Of a DNA stretch of 64,000 bases, positions 21,904-32,501 are shown piece by piece. Source of the stretch: Aureobasidium sp. EXF-3400. Lineage: Eukaryota; Ascomycota; Dothideomycetes; Dothideales; Saccotheciaceae. The notes under the pieces are model-generated. The model was not told the origin of the DNA. It searched no databases and worked only from the letters and a program-made list of their open reading frames with translations. Made by a program: the position numbers and the translations under genes. Every line of letters begins with the position of its first letter. Position 1 is the stretch's first letter. The stretch is taken from NCBI GenBank assembly GCA_024195585.1, contig SWBL01000296.1, positions 1-64,000 on the forward strand, read 5' to 3'.

Positions 21904-24900
21904 ATGGACGTCGCCATGTCCCCACGGCCTCGGCCTTCAAATACCTCGACCTTTGATCACCACCGCCAACGACATCGCGACGATTATTTCTCTTACCGCA
22001 CCCAACCTGCTCAGTTCGCGCAACCTCTCAGAAGCCCTTACGGTGACTCGACACCACGGCCAGCATCGTCGGAAAACACTTTACGGAGGAAAACACCGAA
22101 TGGAACCTTAAACGGCGCATATGAGAGTAACAATTATGGCACACAACCCACCAAGCACATGCTGCTGCATCGCCGTGACAGTACACAACATTACAGTCAG
22201 GTGCCTCAGATGGCTCAGATGGATTCTGTGATCAACCAGCAAGCCCTCCTTCCACCACCACGTTACATGAATCCGCCGCCGTATCCTTACTATGGTCAAT
22301 CTGTTCCGAGTGTTATGCAGCCGTCTTTCCAATACTTAGGTCCTACTGCGTCTGGCATAGATGGTCATGGTCTCTATGGTCCTTACTGGAACGATGGTAC
22401 TTACGTTCCGTACCGTCCTGCCGCCATCAGAGATCCTCGATTTTACTCACAACATGAGGGCCACTACTCAATACACGGACCAGCGAATCCCTGGAATGCT
22501 ACCGGTCCTGGTCTTGCGTACCCAGCATCCACTCATACATGGTCGGGACATGACAGTGGTGTGCCTGTTGTGTACCCTTCGTTTGCAGGTGTTCATAACA
22601 TTCCATGTTCATCTGATTACGGTCCTAATTTCAGCCATGCGCCTGCGAACGCACAACAACGTGAGCAAGCTTTCAATTGGGCACTCCAAACTTACCGTGA
22701 GCTTCTTGTATACATTCAACAAGTACGAAAGACGAATCGGCAATACAATTCACCATATCAGGCTTCGTCTCCAGGTCTCAGATTCTATCCAAAACCGCCC
22801 AAACTTTCCAGGTCTCTTTCTTCAAGGAACTCGGTCGGTTTGGTAAGCTCGCATTCCACCCCAAGCAACGTTCCTTCAGCACTTTACGGTAGCACCTACC
22901 CTTACGGATCGGCATCCCATCCCATGTCCTCGTCAACGCCCCTACCATCTCCTGGTGCTGCTGTCCCACCCATGCATGACACATCGCCACCAGCTCGAGC
23001 CGCGAGCGCCTTGGCTTTGCTCACAAGGTTCTGCGACGAGGCTTCATGGCAATGGACTGATGGCATACACCTTGCCGGGTGTATTGCTTACGGACTGGAT
23101 TGTCACCAAAAGGCCGAACACTTCTATCTCAAAGTCCTGGGCCTCGAGCCACGACACGTCGAGGCCATGTCGAATCTAGCTGCAACTTTAGTGGCCTTGG
23201 AGCGCAAGAAAGAGGCCGAGGATTACTGGATGAAGGTTGTCAAGTTCGCGCCCAATTATTTCGAAGCAGTCGAGCATCTGGTAGGCCTGCTTTGCAGCAC
23301 TTCTCGTGGAAGGGACGCTATCAAAGTCATCGACTTTGTCGAACGCTCATTGCGGACTTCCAAGGTACACGAGCCACACAAGACTTCTGACCATCAAAGT
23401 GAAATGTCATCCAATGCAAGCCGCTCACCATGCACTTCTGAAGTTTCCGATCCAGCAGTCTACGACTTTGAGTTGGATGGCGACTTCTCACGCGAGCCTT
23501 CCAGTCCTAAAGAACCTGGTTTTGGATCAAGCGGTTATGCCATTCCAGGCGCTGATAATGGCCGTATGCTTGCTTTGGTGCATGCGAAAGGCAACATGCT
23601 ATACACTCTGAGCGACAACAACGGTGCAGCCAAAGCTTTCGAAGACGCTGTGCTCATTGCAACTGGCCGCGTATTTTCGAATATGTCACAGCTTGTCAAA
23701 CACATTCTATCTGTCATCGCCACCGCTAATCTCTCAAATGTTGGGCCTACGGATTTAGTGCTCCTCTATCCAGAGCAAGCCGCGAATACAGCTCGTCTAT
23801 GCTTTCCGAATCATGGAGAATTGGCGGGCTTACACTATGTACCTGCCTCGCCTTCCAGCCCTGCTAAAGGTGCTGCAGTTGCGATAGCGAGTAACTCTCT
23901 TCTCTCACTTGCAAAGATTTTCCAAGATGGCATGGGCAGGAATGTTCAAGGTGCTGGTGGAAAGCCCATGATATCTGGTGTGAGGGAGATTCTCGCCCTG
24001 TACTACCTTTCCTTATCATTACAGCCCAGTCCATCCACTGCCAACAATGTTGGTATTCTTCTGGCTAGCGTCCAACAGTCGGTCCAACCAGCAGCAACCT
24101 TCAACGGCAGTTCTGTTTTCAAACAGGACATTCCTGGCGTGCACCCTGGGAGCGGCATTGCGCTCGCTTTGGCTTACTACAATCATGGTCTAATGCTCGA
24201 TTCCAGACATGCTCATCTCTACACAAACTTGGGAAGTCTTCTCAAAGATATCGGTCAGCTTGATGCTGCCGTCGAGATGTACAGAAGAGCCATCCAGTGC
24301 GACGGCAAATTCGATATAGCACTAGCGAATCTTGCGAATGCTGTCAAGGACAAGGGCAGAATTGCGGAAGCTATCGAGTATTACAAGCGAGCCGTCGAGG
24401 TCAATCCTGAATTTGCTGAGGCTGTATGCGGCCTTGCCAACGCACTCAACTCTGTCTGTTCGTGGCAGGGAAGGGGAGGTATCGCTGTCGATGACGGAAA
24501 GCGCGACCGCTGGCACGTGGATCAGAATGGCATGCTGCTGAGTGCGGCTCTGTCGAAGCCATCTACTTCAGGCTGGATTAATCGTGTCGTTGACATTGTT
24601 GAGAAACAGCTCCAAGAAGGTGAAAGCTGGGGTCGCGGTATCCTCACGCCAGACTTTACCGATAGCATCGTCCAGCAGACCACGGCATTCGAAGCTGATA
24701 CACGAGATGGACAATATCTTCGCCAGATCATCGCAAGCTGGTCTGGCCAGAAGTGGGAAGGTGCGCGTCTCATCAAGCTTGTTGAACGCCTGACCAGACG
24801 TATCAGCTGGCACTGGTACCAAGACAAACACGTGCGAAAGACGAGCAGGTCCAACTACCGCAGGCCGCAACTTCCCGCCAACCTCAATATTCCGAATGCG

Positions 24901-26406
24901 CCCACAGTGTTGCCTTTCCACACTTTCACTTGTCCAGTCTCGGCTAAGCAGGTCCGTCTCATCTCAGAACGTAATGGCAACCGCATCTCGGCTTTGACGC
25001 TTCGCATGCCCTGGCTGCCCGCTGATGTCTATCCTCCGCCTGCACCTCCATCTCCGGAAATAAAGGTTGGCTACATTTCATCAGATTTCAACAACCATCC
25101 ATTGGCCCATTTGATGCAGTCTGTCTTTGGCTTGCACGATCAGCGAAGAGTCGAAGCCTTTTGCTATGCCACCACCGCCTCGGACAATTCACCTTATCGT
25201 CGCAAAATTGAAGAAGAGTCTCCCAACTTCCATAACGCCAGCAGCTGGACAACAGAGCGCCTCGTCAACCAAATCGTGTCAGATGGTATCCATATTCTCG
25301 TCAACCTCAATGGATATACCAGAGGTGCTCGCAATGAAGTCTTCGCTGCGCGCCCTGCTCCGATTCAGATGTCGTTCATGGGATTCGCAGGTACTCTTGG
25401 AGCTGAGTGGTGCGACTACCTTCTCGCTGACGATACTGCTGTGCCGCCTTCCACACTCCGCCCATGGCGCCGAAATCTCGATGTCGAAGATCGTCTACTC
25501 CACGAAGCAGAGAGTGAAGATGGTGATTGGGTATACGCTGAGAACCTCATATACTGTCGAGACACTTTCTTCTGCTGCGACCATCGACAGAGTGCACCAG
25601 ACTCTGAAGAACGCAGGCTGACCTGGGAAGAAGAACAATCTCGACGCTGGGCGATGCGAAAGGAGATATTCCCCTCCCTTGCAGATGATGTGGTGATCTT
25701 TGGCAATTTCAACCAGCTCTACAAGATCGAGCCAACTACCTTTCGCACCTGGCTTCGAATCCTTTCTCAAGTCCCGAACAGTATTCTCTGGCTGTTGCGA
25801 TTCCCTGACGTGGGCGAGATGCATCTCAAACGCACTGCCGAGGCATGGGCTGGTGCTGCAGTCGCCGCTCGCATTATCTTTACAGATGTTGCACCAAAAC
25901 ATTTGCACATCAGCCGTGCTAGAGTCTGCGATCTCTTCTTGGATACTCCCGAGTGCAATGCTCACACCACAGCTGCCGATTGCTTGTGGAGCGGCACGCC
26001 TCTGCTCACGCTACCCCGCTACGAATACAAAATGTGCAGTCGTATGGCTGCCTCAATCCTCAAGGGAGCGTTGCCAAAGACACCCGTCAATGTTCGCGAG
26101 GATGCCGAGAAAGACTTGATCGCATCGTCAGATACCGAGTACGAAGAAATGGCCGTTCGACTCGGCAAAGGACTCACATACCCAAACTCAGGACCTGATG
26201 TCGGCAAAGGTCAAGGCAGATTAGTCGAACTCCGCAAAATCCTGACAGAGTCAAGGTGGACTTCTGCGTTGTTTGATACTGCAAGGTGGACACGAGATCT
26301 CGAAGATGCGTATGCTGAGGCTTGGAGACGATGGGTCGAGGGTGAAGGAGGAGATATCTGGCTCAAAGATGTTCCACGTGGAGGTCACCAGGTGCAGGAG
26401 GTGTGA
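21904..26406 (+). CDS. TPR-containing O-GlcNAc transferase-like glycosyltransferase (GT41)
   Basis: A single 1500-residue exon. Residues 1-370 are a Pro/Ser/Tyr-rich disordered head. TPR-like helices lie at about 385-500 (HQKAEHFYLKVLGLEPRHVEA) and 755-850 (HLYTNLGSLLKDIGQLDAA, DIALANLANAVKDKGRIAEA). The catalytic region spans about 1050-1470. It opens with KVGYISSDFNNHPLAHLMQS, equivalent to the His-containing motif of animal OGT. It contains NGYTRGARNEVFAARPAPIQ and NFNQLYKIEP, whose Lys matches the UDP-binding lysine of OGT (Lys842 in human). CNAHTTAADCLWSGTPLL then matches the nucleotide-sugar pocket. All these residues are conserved, so activity on Ser/Thr of nuclear or cytosolic proteins, or a SPY-like O-fucosyl activity, is possible. 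Yeasts lack this family but many filamentous fungi have it; its donor sugar in fungi is not settled. Confidence 0.93.
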   Translation: MDVAMSPRPRPSNTSTFDHHRQRHRDDYFSYRTQPAQFAQPLRSPYGDSTPRPASSENTLRRKTPNGTLNGAYESNNYGTQPTKHMLLHRRDSTQHYSQVPQMAQMDSVINQQALLPPPRYMNPPPYPYYGQSVPSVMQPSFQYLGPTASGIDGHGLYGPYWNDGTYVPYRPAAIRDPRFYSQHEGHYSIHGPANPWNATGPGLAYPASTHTWSGHDSGVPVVYPSFAGVHNIPCSSDYGPNFSHAPANAQQREQAFNWALQTYRELLVYIQQVRKTNRQYNSPYQASSPGLRFYPKPPKLSRSLSSRNSVGLVSSHSTPSNVPSALYGSTYPYGSASHPMSSSTPLPSPGAAVPPMHDTSPPARAASALALLTRFCDEASWQWTDGIHLAGCIAYGLDCHQKAEHFYLKVLGLEPRHVEAMSNLAATLVALERKKEAEDYWMKVVKFAPNYFEAVEHLVGLLCSTSRGRDAIKVIDFVERSLRTSKVHEPHKTSDHQSEMSSNASRSPCTSEVSDPAVYDFELDGDFSREPSSPKEPGFGSSGYAIPGADNGRMLALVHAKGNMLYTLSDNNGAAKAFEDAVLIATGRVFSNMSQLVKHILSVIATANLSNVGPTDLVLLYPEQAANTARLCFPNHGELAGLHYVPASPSSPAKGAAVAIASNSLLSLAKIFQDGMGRNVQGAGGKPMISGVREILALYYLSLSLQPSPSTANNVGILLASVQQSVQPAATFNGSSVFKQDIPGVHPGSGIALALAYYNHGLMLDSRHAHLYTNLGSLLKDIGQLDAAVEMYRRAIQCDGKFDIALANLANAVKDKGRIAEAIEYYKRAVEVNPEFAEAVCGLANALNSVCSWQGRGGIAVDDGKRDRWHVDQNGMLLSAALSKPSTSGWINRVVDIVEKQLQEGESWGRGILTPDFTDSIVQQTTAFEADTRDGQYLRQIIASWSGQKWEGARLIKLVERLTRRISWHWYQDKHVRKTSRSNYRRPQLPANLNIPNAPTVLPFHTFTCPVSAKQVRLISERNGNRISALTLRMPWLPADVYPPPAPPSPEIKVGYISSDFNNHPLAHLMQSVFGLHDQRRVEAFCYATTASDNSPYRRKIEEESPNFHNASSWTTERLVNQIVSDGIHILVNLNGYTRGARNEVFAARPAPIQMSFMGFAGTLGAEWCDYLLADDTAVPPSTLRPWRRNLDVEDRLLHEAESEDGDWVYAENLIYCRDTFFCCDHRQSAPDSEERRLTWEEEQSRRWAMRKEIFPSLADDVVIFGNFNQLYKIEPTTFRTWLRILSQVPNSILWLLRFPDVGEMHLKRTAEAWAGAAVAARIIFTDVAPKHLHISRARVCDLFLDTPECNAHTTAADCLWSGTPLLTLPRYEYKMCSRMAASILKGALPKTPVNVREDAEKDLIASSDTEYEEMAVRLGKGLTYPNSGPDVGKGQGRLVELRKILTESRWTSALFDTARWTRDLEDAYAEAWRRWVEGEGGDIWLKDVPRGGHQVQEV

Positions 26407-26900
26407 GAGTCGCCGATTGATAGTTCTTTCCTTCTCGGCATCTGCTTTTTTCATTGTGCTGTTTCTTACTTTTGGAGCGCTGGCGTTGCATAGCTATTGT
26501 TTTTCTCTCTTTTGGGAGTCACGCATTATCGGCATGAACACAACACATCTTTGCATTCGCGTCTTTCAGAAAGTGCTCTTGGTCCGTCTTGCTCTTGCCT
26601 TCAACTGTGATGATAGGATGAGTCAACATAGCTCTTTCCTAGACATGATGTGCCGCGATAAACATGAAGCATAGTCATACTTGGTCCCAGTCTGTCTGAT
26701 CGACGAGTCTTTCCATCCCATCACTCATTCGTGATAGAAACCTTACCTTGTCCTCACACAGGAGTTGCGCTCCATACGACATGCGATGCGAAAAAACATG
26801 TTTTTACTTTCTGATAAGGTGTAGTTGCTGTTAGATGTTCGGAAGTATGCGCTGCCGAGATGATCATCAAAGATCTGCGAGAACAAGTTTGCCCTTTTGT

Positions 26901-26995
26901 CCGGGAGTCTTCTCCGCTTACATGGGACTTTTTTTATGTCTTGAGTTCTAAATATTTACTGTGATGGGTCGGCATGTACGGTATACGCTGCCAGG
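26901..26995 (+). repeat. Decayed repeat, copy A
   Basis: Shares with copy B the blocks CTCCGCT(T/A)ACATGG, TATGTCTTG(A/G)G, TTACTGTGAT and the exact string ATGTACGGTATACGCTG, in the same order and nearly the same spacing. Confidence 0.7.
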
Positions 26996-27090
26996 ATAAA
27001 AGATGCGAGATAACTGAGATCCAGATATTCTTCTCTCGGGATGCCGGATGTGCATGACTAATGTATAGAATCAGGATATACCTGTCGCTA

Positions 27091-27182
27091 GGGATCTATC
27101 TGCTCCGCTAACATGGAGTCTGCTATGTCTTGGGCTTTAAAATGGTTACTGTGATCACTCGGATGTACGGTATACGCTGAGG
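27091..27182 (+). repeat. Decayed repeat, copy B
   Basis: Direct repeat of copy A about 190 bp downstream, with substitutions and small indels between the shared blocks. The 17-bp string ATGTACGGTATACGCTG is identical in both. Confidence 0.7.
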
Positions 27183-27401
27183 AACAAGGGTTGCAGATCT
27201 ACTGTGTTCATTCTCCGTAGGACAGGGTCCTTCTTTTCGACAGTAAGGTCTTAAAAGAGTATCTTTGATCGTCGGTGCTCGACGTCAAAATATGGTTTTC
27301 TCGCATCGTCTCGCATTTGATGCTTAATTGGAGAAAGAAATGTCTTGGATGCAGATCTTTGCAAACCTGTCTAGAGTTTCGAAGAAGAAGCCTTTGGAGC
27401 C

Positions 27402-27470
27402 TGGAGTCCACTCCGCGAATATGCGCTTTTCTTATGTCTTGGAGTTTGCAAATTATTTGTGGCATCCGAG
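27402..27470 (+). repeat. Decayed repeat, copy C
   Basis: Begins GGAGTCCACTCCGCGAATATG and continues with CTTTTCTTATGTCTTGGAG, matching copy D closely and copies A and B in the CTCCGC and TATGTCTTGG blocks. The 3' half of the A/B unit is not recognisable here. Confidence 0.65.
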
Positions 27471-27729
27471 AGACCGAGTGGGATCTTTATTTCCATTTTG
27501 TGGCAGTGTTTTCTTGTTGGCAGAATCACAGGCGCCTATGCTAAATGGGACATCTTTTCTAGGCATAACTTTTACTCTCGTTCCTGGATCAAATGTCTCA
27601 GATTTGCAGATGGTTTCGCAAATTCGTGTTCAAAGGAAACCTTGTACCGGATGTTTATTCCGTCAAAAGGTGCTGCGATACTCATCAGATGTGGAGAAGC
27701 GACCAAGATCGAATAGAAGAATCAACGAA

Positions 27730-27743
27730 GGGGGGGGGGGGGG
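27730..27743 (+). repeat. Poly-G run (14 G)
   Basis: Fourteen consecutive G between AACGAA and AAAATG. It could be a polymerase slippage site, a sequencing or assembly artefact, or part of the decayed repeat region. Confidence 0.9.
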
Positions 27744-27811
27744 AAAATGTCTTACTATAAACACAAATGTCTGGTCTGTTTGAGGAGCGTCGAAGCGACA
27801 CCATTCAACTC

Positions 27812-27857
27812 TGGAGTCGACTCCGCGAAGATGCACTTTTTTAATGTGTCTCGCCCG
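27812..27857 (+). repeat. Decayed repeat, copy D
   Basis: Begins with the perfect palindrome GGAGTCGACTCC followed by GCGAAGATGCACTTTTTTAA, almost identical to copy C. It is truncated shortly after TGTGTC. Confidence 0.65.
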
Positions 27858-28615
27858 GATATCTGAAATCTGAATCTGCCGTTAACCCTTTTGGAAAAGC
27901 GATCTTAAATTGACGCCTCTTACACAGGTGGATGTCAAGATGCAGGAACGAGGTTAACGAACTGGTTATTTGAGAAACGAAACGGAACGCACGAGTACGG
28001 CCGAACAGTTGATCTTGGTTTTGTGAATAACTCTATTTTTTCACTTTTAAAGTTTTGTACAAGATTAGCGAGCGAAGATTTTAGACCTTTCGTTTAGCGA
28101 GAGCAGGTTCTTCGAGGGTGCAAGATCGGTGCCTGTGTTGATGTAACATGATGCAATGATAGATCTAGGCTCTGCGGAGGATTATCGTGTTTGTGAGTTG
28201 CACCCGTTTCATCCATGTCCATCACTCGAATCCCATCCTGTGGTAGTTACGTACTCTCCATGATATAGATCTTCTACCAATACGTTTCTGTGTCTCAAAC
28301 CGTCAGCATTGAATGCGCCACGAGCAGCAAGCAATCAATCAGGATTAAGCTTATCACTTTCATACAATAGATCTGAAGGTAATCTATACAGATGGCAGCG
28401 GAACGATCCGGTATGTTTCCGTTGCCACATCGAAAGCTTAAATCTGAGGTGTATCAAGGTCGACGAAGGGTAGATCTTAAACATCTCATGTTCTAGACCA
28501 GCCAGGCGGATATGTATTCTTGGATTTGCTTGTTGTTCTCTCAGAGTTGACGGGGGTTGCGACGCGTTTCAAAGATGTGGATCAAGAGGTGGTGAGCTTG
28601 ATGGAATGGAAGTAT

Positions 28616-28644
28616 CCAACTACTCTCCGACGGAGAGAAGTTGG
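28616..28644. repeat. Near-perfect inverted repeat
   Basis: The arms CCAACTACTCTCCG and CGGAGAGAAGTTGG pair at 13 of 14 positions with almost no loop. It lies in the gene-poor block, with no adjacent gene to explain it. Confidence 0.6.
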
Positions 28645-29100
28645 AGTGGCTTTCTTGTGTAGACTTTCTCGTTCGCTTGTCATTGATGATGATCTTCGCG
28701 TTCTGTTCCCAGCCTCTAGTTGTGCTCGTGCGTATAGGCGGACGTCCGGATGACACAGTTTCCGAAAGCGTGGTGATCACCGAGTGCTGATGCGTGACAA
28801 TTGGAGAGTGAGTAACATCACGCTGTGACGTGTGATTAGTAGTGTCCCTCGCAATCAATGCATGTGCGTTATGACTCACAGTGTAGCTTCTAAGCAGGTT
28901 GGAGATATCGCGCTTGAGTAGTTGACACCAGCAGAATCACTCCCCATGGAATATCTGCTTTTTTGAGGTTGTGTAATACCAAGTATGGTTGACCAAGATT
29001 GAAGGTGATCTCAGGATTGATAAATTGCTGTGATCTTTAGCAACCAATGGTGCCATCAACCATCTGTAGAATGTCTCGAAGACTTAAAGATGACAGGATA

Positions 29101-29499
29101 TTATACGGGCATGGCCCATGGTGTGAATTTCGAGTTTGAGTGACTTTGATGGCAGGTGGAGATGGAGTGACGTTGACCTGTCGTTTGTCCGGACATGTGT
29201 TTCGGTGCTACAACAAGCGGCACAGTACATGTATCTGTGTACCTTTGACATCCATCGCATCGGGAGGCAAGTTTTGCCTGGATCCCACATGCAGTATCTG
29301 CCACCATGTTTTTGATCTGTCGATTGACATCGTCCTCAGGACGTACCCAAGTACATTGTGGACACACATGAGCTGAGATAGAACCATTGTCATAGATGTG
29401 GAGACCGTGGAGGCAAAGAGCAGAGCGCTCGGTCTCTGCATGGTCGTTTTTCCCAAGCTCAGAGTTGCCGTCCGGTTGAGCCTCGATATAGATCTTCAT
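29101..29499 (-). CDS. Hypothetical small Cys-containing ORF, doubtful
   Basis: 132 codons from an ATG, with CPQC, CDGC and several other Cys/His residues. A CTACCTGACCGACTTTCAG sequence, which looks like a branch site plus acceptor, lies just upstream of the ATG, so this could be an exon of a longer gene. I could not connect an upstream exon without a stop. There is no family match, and it may be chance. Confidence 0.2.
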   Translation of the reverse strand: MKIYIEAQPDGNSELGKNDHAETERSALCLHGLHIYDNGSISAHVCPQCTWVRPEDDVNRQIKNMVADTACGIQAKLASRCDGCQRYTDTCTVPLVVAPKHMSGQTTGQRHSISTCHQSHSNSKFTPWAMPV

Positions 29500-32095
29500 G
29501 TCCGGCGGTGTCCTGAAAGTCGGTCAGGTAGAGCATCGACCATAAAAAGGACCTATATTTGTTCACTCCGGCATCTTTCATCATAGTCGAAGCTCGAACC
29601 AAGATACTAAATTGAGGATGTTGGCCATTCGACGACCATCTCAGCTGAACACTATGGTGTGCAGTAGCGTGTTTGGGATGTGCATTAGATAGTGGGATTC
29701 GGTTTTCAAGTGTTTGTCAACAAGACACATAATTTGATGCAAGGAAGGAACAGGGAAGTTTCGGCGCTGCACAGGGTGTTCGTACATTTTACCTGGTCAA
29801 AGAGTGGTCGAATCGTTCGGTTGAAGAAGGCTGTTCAATATGTGAGCAGGGTTATCAGGGCGACAAGCCGTGTGCATTCGACATCGATAGCTAAGGGCGA
29901 TCAGAGAGACCTGTGACTTCCAGGTTGTCAATCACGAATGCTTTTTTGACTGACCATATGCCTGTTCCGTTAGAGACATCCTGGTCAGTTGTGGTTGTGT
30001 GATGGACCGAATCGACCATGCCGGGCCAGACTATCCGCTCCGTCATGTGCACGTATGAGTATGCTTACTCAAGTAAAAGATGGTGGCGCTCTAGCAATGT
30101 ATTCACAATGAAGCATTGCTTGTTCGTGCGTTGCGCGTTGGGCGCTTTGATGGGCGAGCTCATCACAGGCATCGCAAAAGTCAAAGCAGTGATCTCGGTG
30201 CACATTGACCAACCGATGCCATATCAGCAAGAATCGTTCGCTGCACGGCGGAAAGCAAAATATACAAGATGGAAGGAGCATTGCCCCGATTGTACGGAAT
30301 TTAGGGCTGCATCAATGCAAGAGTCAGTGAAGCACATCACAATTGCTTTCTCTGAAGTGGAGAGGTGGATGTGAGAGTGAGAGAAGGAGTGATCGGCAGC
30401 ATTTGCTGCAAAGTCAGCACGGTCCCCGCCTCGTAGATGATTTGTGTTTCCTGCATGTGACTAAATAGTTGGGAAACCATGGCGCGCAGCAGAATCTGCA
30501 AAAACAACCTTGCAAGCTGGCAACAGGCTGTCACATCCTTGTGCAATTACTGTGTGAAGTGATAGTGAAGTTGGATGGAACGTGTAGCATGGACAATCTG
30601 GATGTCGTCAAAATATCTCCGTGCCGTTTGACGTCGGGCGGCGGGAAGAACGGCCACCTTATCTTTGAAGTGGTAGACCGTTTCTACTATAACGGGCATA
30701 TCCCCACGACCCTTCTGTGGCACGAGATGAGGCTGACAGCTTGTGACAAGAGACGCAAGGCACATCATGAATTCGGCTCTGCGCAGCATGTTCGCAGTCT
30801 GTAGATGCATGAGGCAAAAATGCCGCCATATGAGAAATCAACAAGCTACACATCCTTGTCTACGTACCTATGCAAGAAAAGAGACACGTACTCAGACATC
30901 TGATCAATCGCGGCGATACCTAGTGCGACTAGCCACACTTGTACACTTCTCCGCAAACAGATGCAAGACTAGGGCGATTGATCTATAAATCCTTCTGCTT
31001 GTGGCTGCACCTCAAGAGACATGCAGGCCCCCATGACGCTGCACGCCCCATGCTGCTCGCGCGTCTTGGAAATAATAGAATATTCCATTTCAACCTGCTA
31101 GCTGCTGCTGTAATTACGTGCGTATGGAGATTGTATTCCATGTCCAAGACCGTGGGTCGGCATCTTATATTAAAAACGAGTATTTGTGGGATACGGCGTG
31201 ACTATGGATGCGACCCACTATGTGCCGCTTCCTATTTGGTTGTCGGACCTAGGAAAGGAAGCAGACCTACTCGTAAAGGTGCGTCCTGAAGCAGTAAATG
31301 TACGGAATTGCAAAGATGCATGACCGACGTGCTCTACTCAGCTCCATCATGTTGGTAGCCACCCGTTGTGAGACGTCCGACATCACGTCGTGGCACAACG
31401 CCATGTGCTTCTGATTGCGATGCTGCACATCTCAGAAACAGAAGAATCCCACTTGCGTAGATCTCTACAGCCATGTCTTGAAGTGCTCATTGATTTACGA
31501 ACGTGGCGATAAGACCCATCCTTACGGACGTAAAACCCTCTCGACTGATCCTAATCAAGACGCCATATCTGCCAACTGTCAGACAGATGAACAAACGATC
31601 ATCGCTAGAGAAACGGCCTGGACACGATGTCATCTGGGAAGTGTTAGATTGACCATGTCTATCACTCTCAATCAATCCCTTGCCACAAGGCTTGGATGCG
31701 GGCCGGTAACGTCTGAGCCAGACCTCGCTCAACGCCGGACAATATTGCGCAACTCGCGATGGACGTTACCTCTCTGTTACACTGTCATAGAGATGTTTGG
31801 CCGGCACGGCGACGCCGCGTCCAGCGCGATAGAAACATGAATTTCGGAGTCGCCTGTGTTTCGTCTACTACGGAACAATTTGACAATCCATGCATAAGGC
31901 TGTGTTGAAACAGGAATGGCTCGTGGGTCCCAGATATGCAGCGTCCTGCATGTTTGGCTCCGGTCTGATCATGCTGGCTAAAGTGCAGCAGCACGCAGAC
32001 TAAAAAGACACCGGCATTTTGCAAGAACGCCTTGGTCAAGAGCGCATACATCTCCGGGTATACTCGACGAAACTGCTATGAACGCTCCAGCAACT

Positions 32096-32120
32096 GTGCA
32101 GTGCAGTGCAGTGCAGTGCA
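32096..32120 (+). repeat. Tandem pentamer (GTGCA)5
   Basis: Five exact copies of GTGCA in the gene-poor block. A similar but imperfect array lies at 47406-47425. Confidence 0.9.
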
Positions 32121-32473
32121 GTCTGCGACTCGACGTAGTGTAGCTATTCTTGTCTGCATTGAATGAGTGCGTCAACAGCAGTTCTAGCAAGTTGGATATG
32201 GTCCAAGACATTGGTGTTTAGCCGTCGGAGAAGGTGTGCTATGCCCATGACTCTTTGGTATAATGGTGGTATAGACCTGGATCAACGGAGTATCTGTCAC
32301 AAGGGGTCTCGGATTCTGAGACTACTGACATCTCGGTACGTGTCGACATATCACATTAACCAGGCGAAATCCGAGCAAGAGGGACGAGTAACATCGAGAG
32401 TCCGTAGAAAGCGGTCCTCACGATTCAGTACGGCTGGGATCCGTAGGGATCAAGCTTTCCCACTTGCGGCTTC

Positions 32474-32501
32474 AAGTCGCGAAAGTCGCGAAAGATCGCG
32501 A
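32474..32501 (+). repeat. Short tandem AAGTCGCGA repeat
   Basis: Two exact copies of AAGTCGCGA followed by AAGATCGCGA, so the palindrome TCGCGA appears three times in 28 bp. No gene starts nearby; it could be a factor-binding cluster or simple repeat. Confidence 0.6.

Noticed and set aside
30018..30374. 118-codon plus-strand frame with a CPDC motif in the gene-poor block.
   Set aside because: Short, no family features, no splice or promoter context; length is within chance expectation for this much DNA.
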